This document shows positions 61,716 through 64,000 of a stretch of 64,000 bases of DNA, in pieces. Source of the DNA: Stentor coeruleus (lineage: Eukaryota > Ciliophora > Heterotrichea > Heterotrichida > Stentoridae); contig MPUH01000058.1 in NCBI GenBank assembly GCA_001970955.1, positions 1 to 64,000 of the forward strand, in the 5' to 3' direction. Position 1 is the stretch's first letter. Each line of letters begins with the position of its first letter. The position numbers were made by a program, and so were the translations under genes. Under the pieces are notes generated by a model that saw only the letters and a list, made by a program, of their open reading frames with translations, was not told the DNA's origin and searched no databases.

Positions 61716-62223
61716 ATAGTGATAATAGTAAGTAAATATTAATATATCAAGAAAAAATGATAATGTGGATAATATGATAATGTATCAAATATGAATATGT
61801 TAAAAAATTCTAAGATAATAATATGATAGCATATTAATATATGAATATATACAAAAATCCTAATAGAATAAAACTTGCCAAGTCGAGAGATTTTATTGAA
61901 CATTGAATTCTGGACTTAGAAGAGTTTTCTGTAGATATGGATTATAATACTTCTATAAAAAAATTCAACTTCAGTTAGATTTTATTAAATAATCTGAAAC
62001 TGTAGCCCTATAATCTCTCTTCAATCACCTTCCAAATTTCAACACTTCTAACACATATCTTCCCTTAACTCTCGAAAAAAAATCTATGAACTCTTCATAA
62101 CAACCCAAATCATCCTCCAATCCTCTATCTTGACAATCACTTAATAAAATAAATTCAAATTTTCTCATACAAAAACCCAGTCTTAACCTAAAAAGTTTAA
62201 TATTTCTCAGACGTTATTTATAA
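61716..62223. other. Intergenic region, no gene seen
   Basis: AT-rich 3' flank of the B-box/LRR gene up to about 61960, with TATGATAATG-like partial repeats. It then becomes a C-rich, G-poor 5' flank of the next plus-strand gene. No frame, RNA or clear regulatory site. Confidence 0.5.
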
Positions 62224-62703
62224 ATGGAAGGCACCTTAAAGTCGACCAAGTCTCCTAAATTTTTTCAATCAACTCGAGTAGATTCATGCCAATACGTAGC
62301 AACAAAAAATGGTCAAACCGTCGCTGTATCTTTTCCAGTAACAAAAACTGGTTACAAGGCTCCAAACTCATGGACAAATCAAAAAAGATCATCTGAGACA
62401 ATAAGTCATTCTGGAGCTACATATAGAGTTCATACTGATATGCATGCTGGAATGCCAAATAAACCTCTTGTTCCATATAATCCAAATTCTTATAGGTCAA
62501 GACTTCCAAGTGCTGATTATGTGGCCCCATATAGAAATGCTAGTCAATTTGAAATAGGAGATCGCACAGCTTGTAGTGCTAAAACTGTATTTAGAACTTC
62601 TAATCAAGCATTGTTAGTATCAAAAAATATACTTGAAGGTTTAACAAATCAAGGGATTATAGCGGAAAAAACTAAATGGCACAAGTTTAGAACTTTAGAT
62701 TAG
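62224..62703 (+). CDS. Uncharacterised 159-aa protein
   Basis: The protein has little hydrophobic core and many Tyr, Asn, Pro and Ser residues (AVSFPVTKTGYKAPNSW, PYNPNSYRSRLPSADYVAPY). A short helix follows (NQALLVSKNILEGL). Such Tyr/Pro-rich, mostly extended proteins are common among microtubule-inner proteins of cilia, but I cannot match a specific one. Start context TAAATGG is normal, and the frame ends in TAG. No signal peptide or membrane helix. The call as a gene is firm from codon pattern; function is unknown. Confidence 0.7.
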   Translation: MEGTLKSTKSPKFFQSTRVDSCQYVATKNGQTVAVSFPVTKTGYKAPNSWTNQKRSSETISHSGATYRVHTDMHAGMPNKPLVPYNPNSYRSRLPSADYVAPYRNASQFEIGDRTACSAKTVFRTSNQALLVSKNILEGLTNQGIIAEKTKWHKFRTLD

Positions 62704-63829
62704 TTAGTAGATTAATAAGAGTTTTTTTATTATAAAACTAGATTGGATTACAGAGTTTGAATAGGTTTTTAAAGGGAATTTTGTTTTTTATGATTTTTTT
62801 TGGGGTGAAATGGTTGGATTTGTCAGATGGTTGGGGAAATTAGATGGAAAATGTGATTGGATTATTTTATAGGGTATGATAACTGTAGATAAGATTTGTG
62901 TATAAGGGTTTTGGGTAATGCTTTGTTGTATTGAAATATGCAGTATTTATAGAGATTGATACAATATTAATTATTTTAGGATGATGTTGTATGACTTATA
63001 AAATTAAACATGTATTCAATGTGCTAAAAAAAATCATCAATGTTCTAAAACCATACAACTTTTCATTTCAAAATCCCTGACACTTTTTTGCATATATATT
63101 TTTATTAATACCAAATAAAAAAATACATATCTTAATCTTAATACTAAACATTTCAAATGCTTTAATATACAATTTCAACTAGAATTTAAAAAAACCAATT
63201 TTTTTATTCAAAAGCATAAACCTATAAAAAAAAAATATACAACATCTTCTATACAATTATTTTTTTTATACTAAACTATTTACTATTTATATCATCACAA
63301 ACAATTTTCTATACAAATATCAATGAGTTTATATCAACTTCCAATTCAATTTTATTTGAAAATAACTCCGAAATTCAAAGCAAAAAATAATTCTCCCTTT
63401 TAAAATATCTTTTAAACCAAGACATTTCAAGCATTTAAATAAAATATTCTTTTAAAATATAATAATACTACCCAATCATAACTTATACCGACTATTTTAT
63501 TTCATATTCTATTTTCCAAGTCATCAAATTTTTATTTCTCCCCTATACTCTTATCTAAAAAACCCTTCATGACCTTAATATATATTTTATACCAAGCACA
63601 ATTTTTTCTAAGTTATTCAAAAATACCCCTTAGTCCATAATCCATACCCAAAACAATTTCTCATCATTTCTTATCTTTCCTCAGACAATAGTCAAGCGAT
63701 AATTCCTAACTAATACTAATCTTTCCTCACAAATAAAAACTGATTATCAGAACATCTAAAACATCTTATTTCTATGAATAAAATCTAATCCAAAGCTATG
63801 TGTCTAGATAAATCTGGATCACTAATAAA
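62704..63829. other. Long intergenic region, no gene seen
   Basis: The first 260 bases are G-rich, matching 3' flanks; from about 63000 to 63830 the plus strand is almost free of G, matching a long 5' flank of the gene at 63830. The switch lies near 63000. No open frame, repeat array or RNA gene was recognised. Confidence 0.5.
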
Positions 63830-64000
63830 ATGGAAGAGAACCCTCAAAGTAGTGCCCTAGACGCTTCACCTTTAAGTCCAAATCCTGAAGCTAAGCCATT
63901 AAATGCTGAAGAAATAGCTGCATTCAACGATATCTTAGTTACATACTTGACAAGACATGATACAAGCAGACTTGAAGAACTTTTTAGATTGTTCGACCGC
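63830..64000 (+). CDS. Partial gene, possible EF-hand protein, cut by window edge
   Basis: An ATG at 63830 opens a frame of 57 codons with no stop that runs off the window. It begins MEENPQSSALDASPLSP, continues ALNA-type acidic residues, and reaches TSRLEELFRLFDR. The last segment has the helix-then-Asp form that precedes an EF-hand calcium loop (FxxFDxD). The upstream flank is G-poor as for other plus-strand genes. The identification as EF-hand is tentative, since the loop itself lies beyond the edge. Confidence 0.6.
   Translation, partial: MEENPQSSALDASPLSPNPEAKPLNAEEIAAFNDILVTYLTRHDTSRLEELFRLFDR

Noticed and set aside
1-64000. Use of TAA/TAG as Gln or TGA as Trp by the main genes
   Set aside because: Intact genes use CAA/CAG and TGG internally and end at TAA, TAG or TGA, so the working code is the standard one.

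Overview
The window looks like macronuclear DNA of a heterotrich ciliate, most likely a Stentor. The evidence is very AT-rich DNA, densely packed genes, the standard genetic code (TAA, TAG and TGA all end genes; tryptophan is TGG), and introns of exactly 15 nt that begin GTA and end TAG. A short array of the heterotrich telomere unit CCCTAACA lies at 340-373. I found four 15-nt introns, at 21855-21869, 26907-26921, 38046-38060 and 42411-42425. Three of them join open frames that look like separate genes, and one completes a small gene.

Layout. 1-4.7 kb: the interstitial telomere array, a HExxH protein (1334-3245) and decayed gene remnants. 4.7-10.2 kb: an acidic, His-rich membrane protein and a large IQ-motif protein. 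10.2-14 kb: a decayed region with a tubulin-tyrosine-ligase-like pseudogene and a frame-broken mitochondrial ribosomal protein uS5. 14-25.9 kb: a coiled-coil protein, a small basic protein, a B-box/EF-hand protein, a lipid-anchored kelch protein 11 nt from a hybrid histidine kinase, and a ubiquitin-like/ankyrin/PH/kinase protein. 26-36.8 kb: an intron-split small protein, a CK1-like kinase, SmD2, a B-box-like protein and an alpha/beta hydrolase. 37-47 kb: a newly assembled 99-aa intron-split gene, an acidic protein, a leucine-rich-repeat protein, small genes, an EF-hand protein and an ankyrin protein. 47.8-64 kb: two tandem DYRK-type kinases, an omega-like glutathione transferase, coiled-coil and cyclic-nucleotide-binding-like proteins, a very Cys-rich zinc-finger protein, a B-box/LRR protein, and a gene running off the right edge.

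The gene content is signalling-heavy: five protein kinases including the histidine kinase, two EF-hand proteins, a cNMP-domain protein and three B-box-like proteins. I see no operon logic, virus-like element, rRNA or CRISPR. No tRNA could be supported.

Four single N bases (1626, 10254, 57112, 61199) each sit between two identical copies of 38-73 bp. These are unmerged contig overlaps. Three of the four alter genes and have been allowed for here. Intergenic DNA carries many coding-like remnants with in-frame stops, and its G/C skew follows the direction of the adjoining genes.
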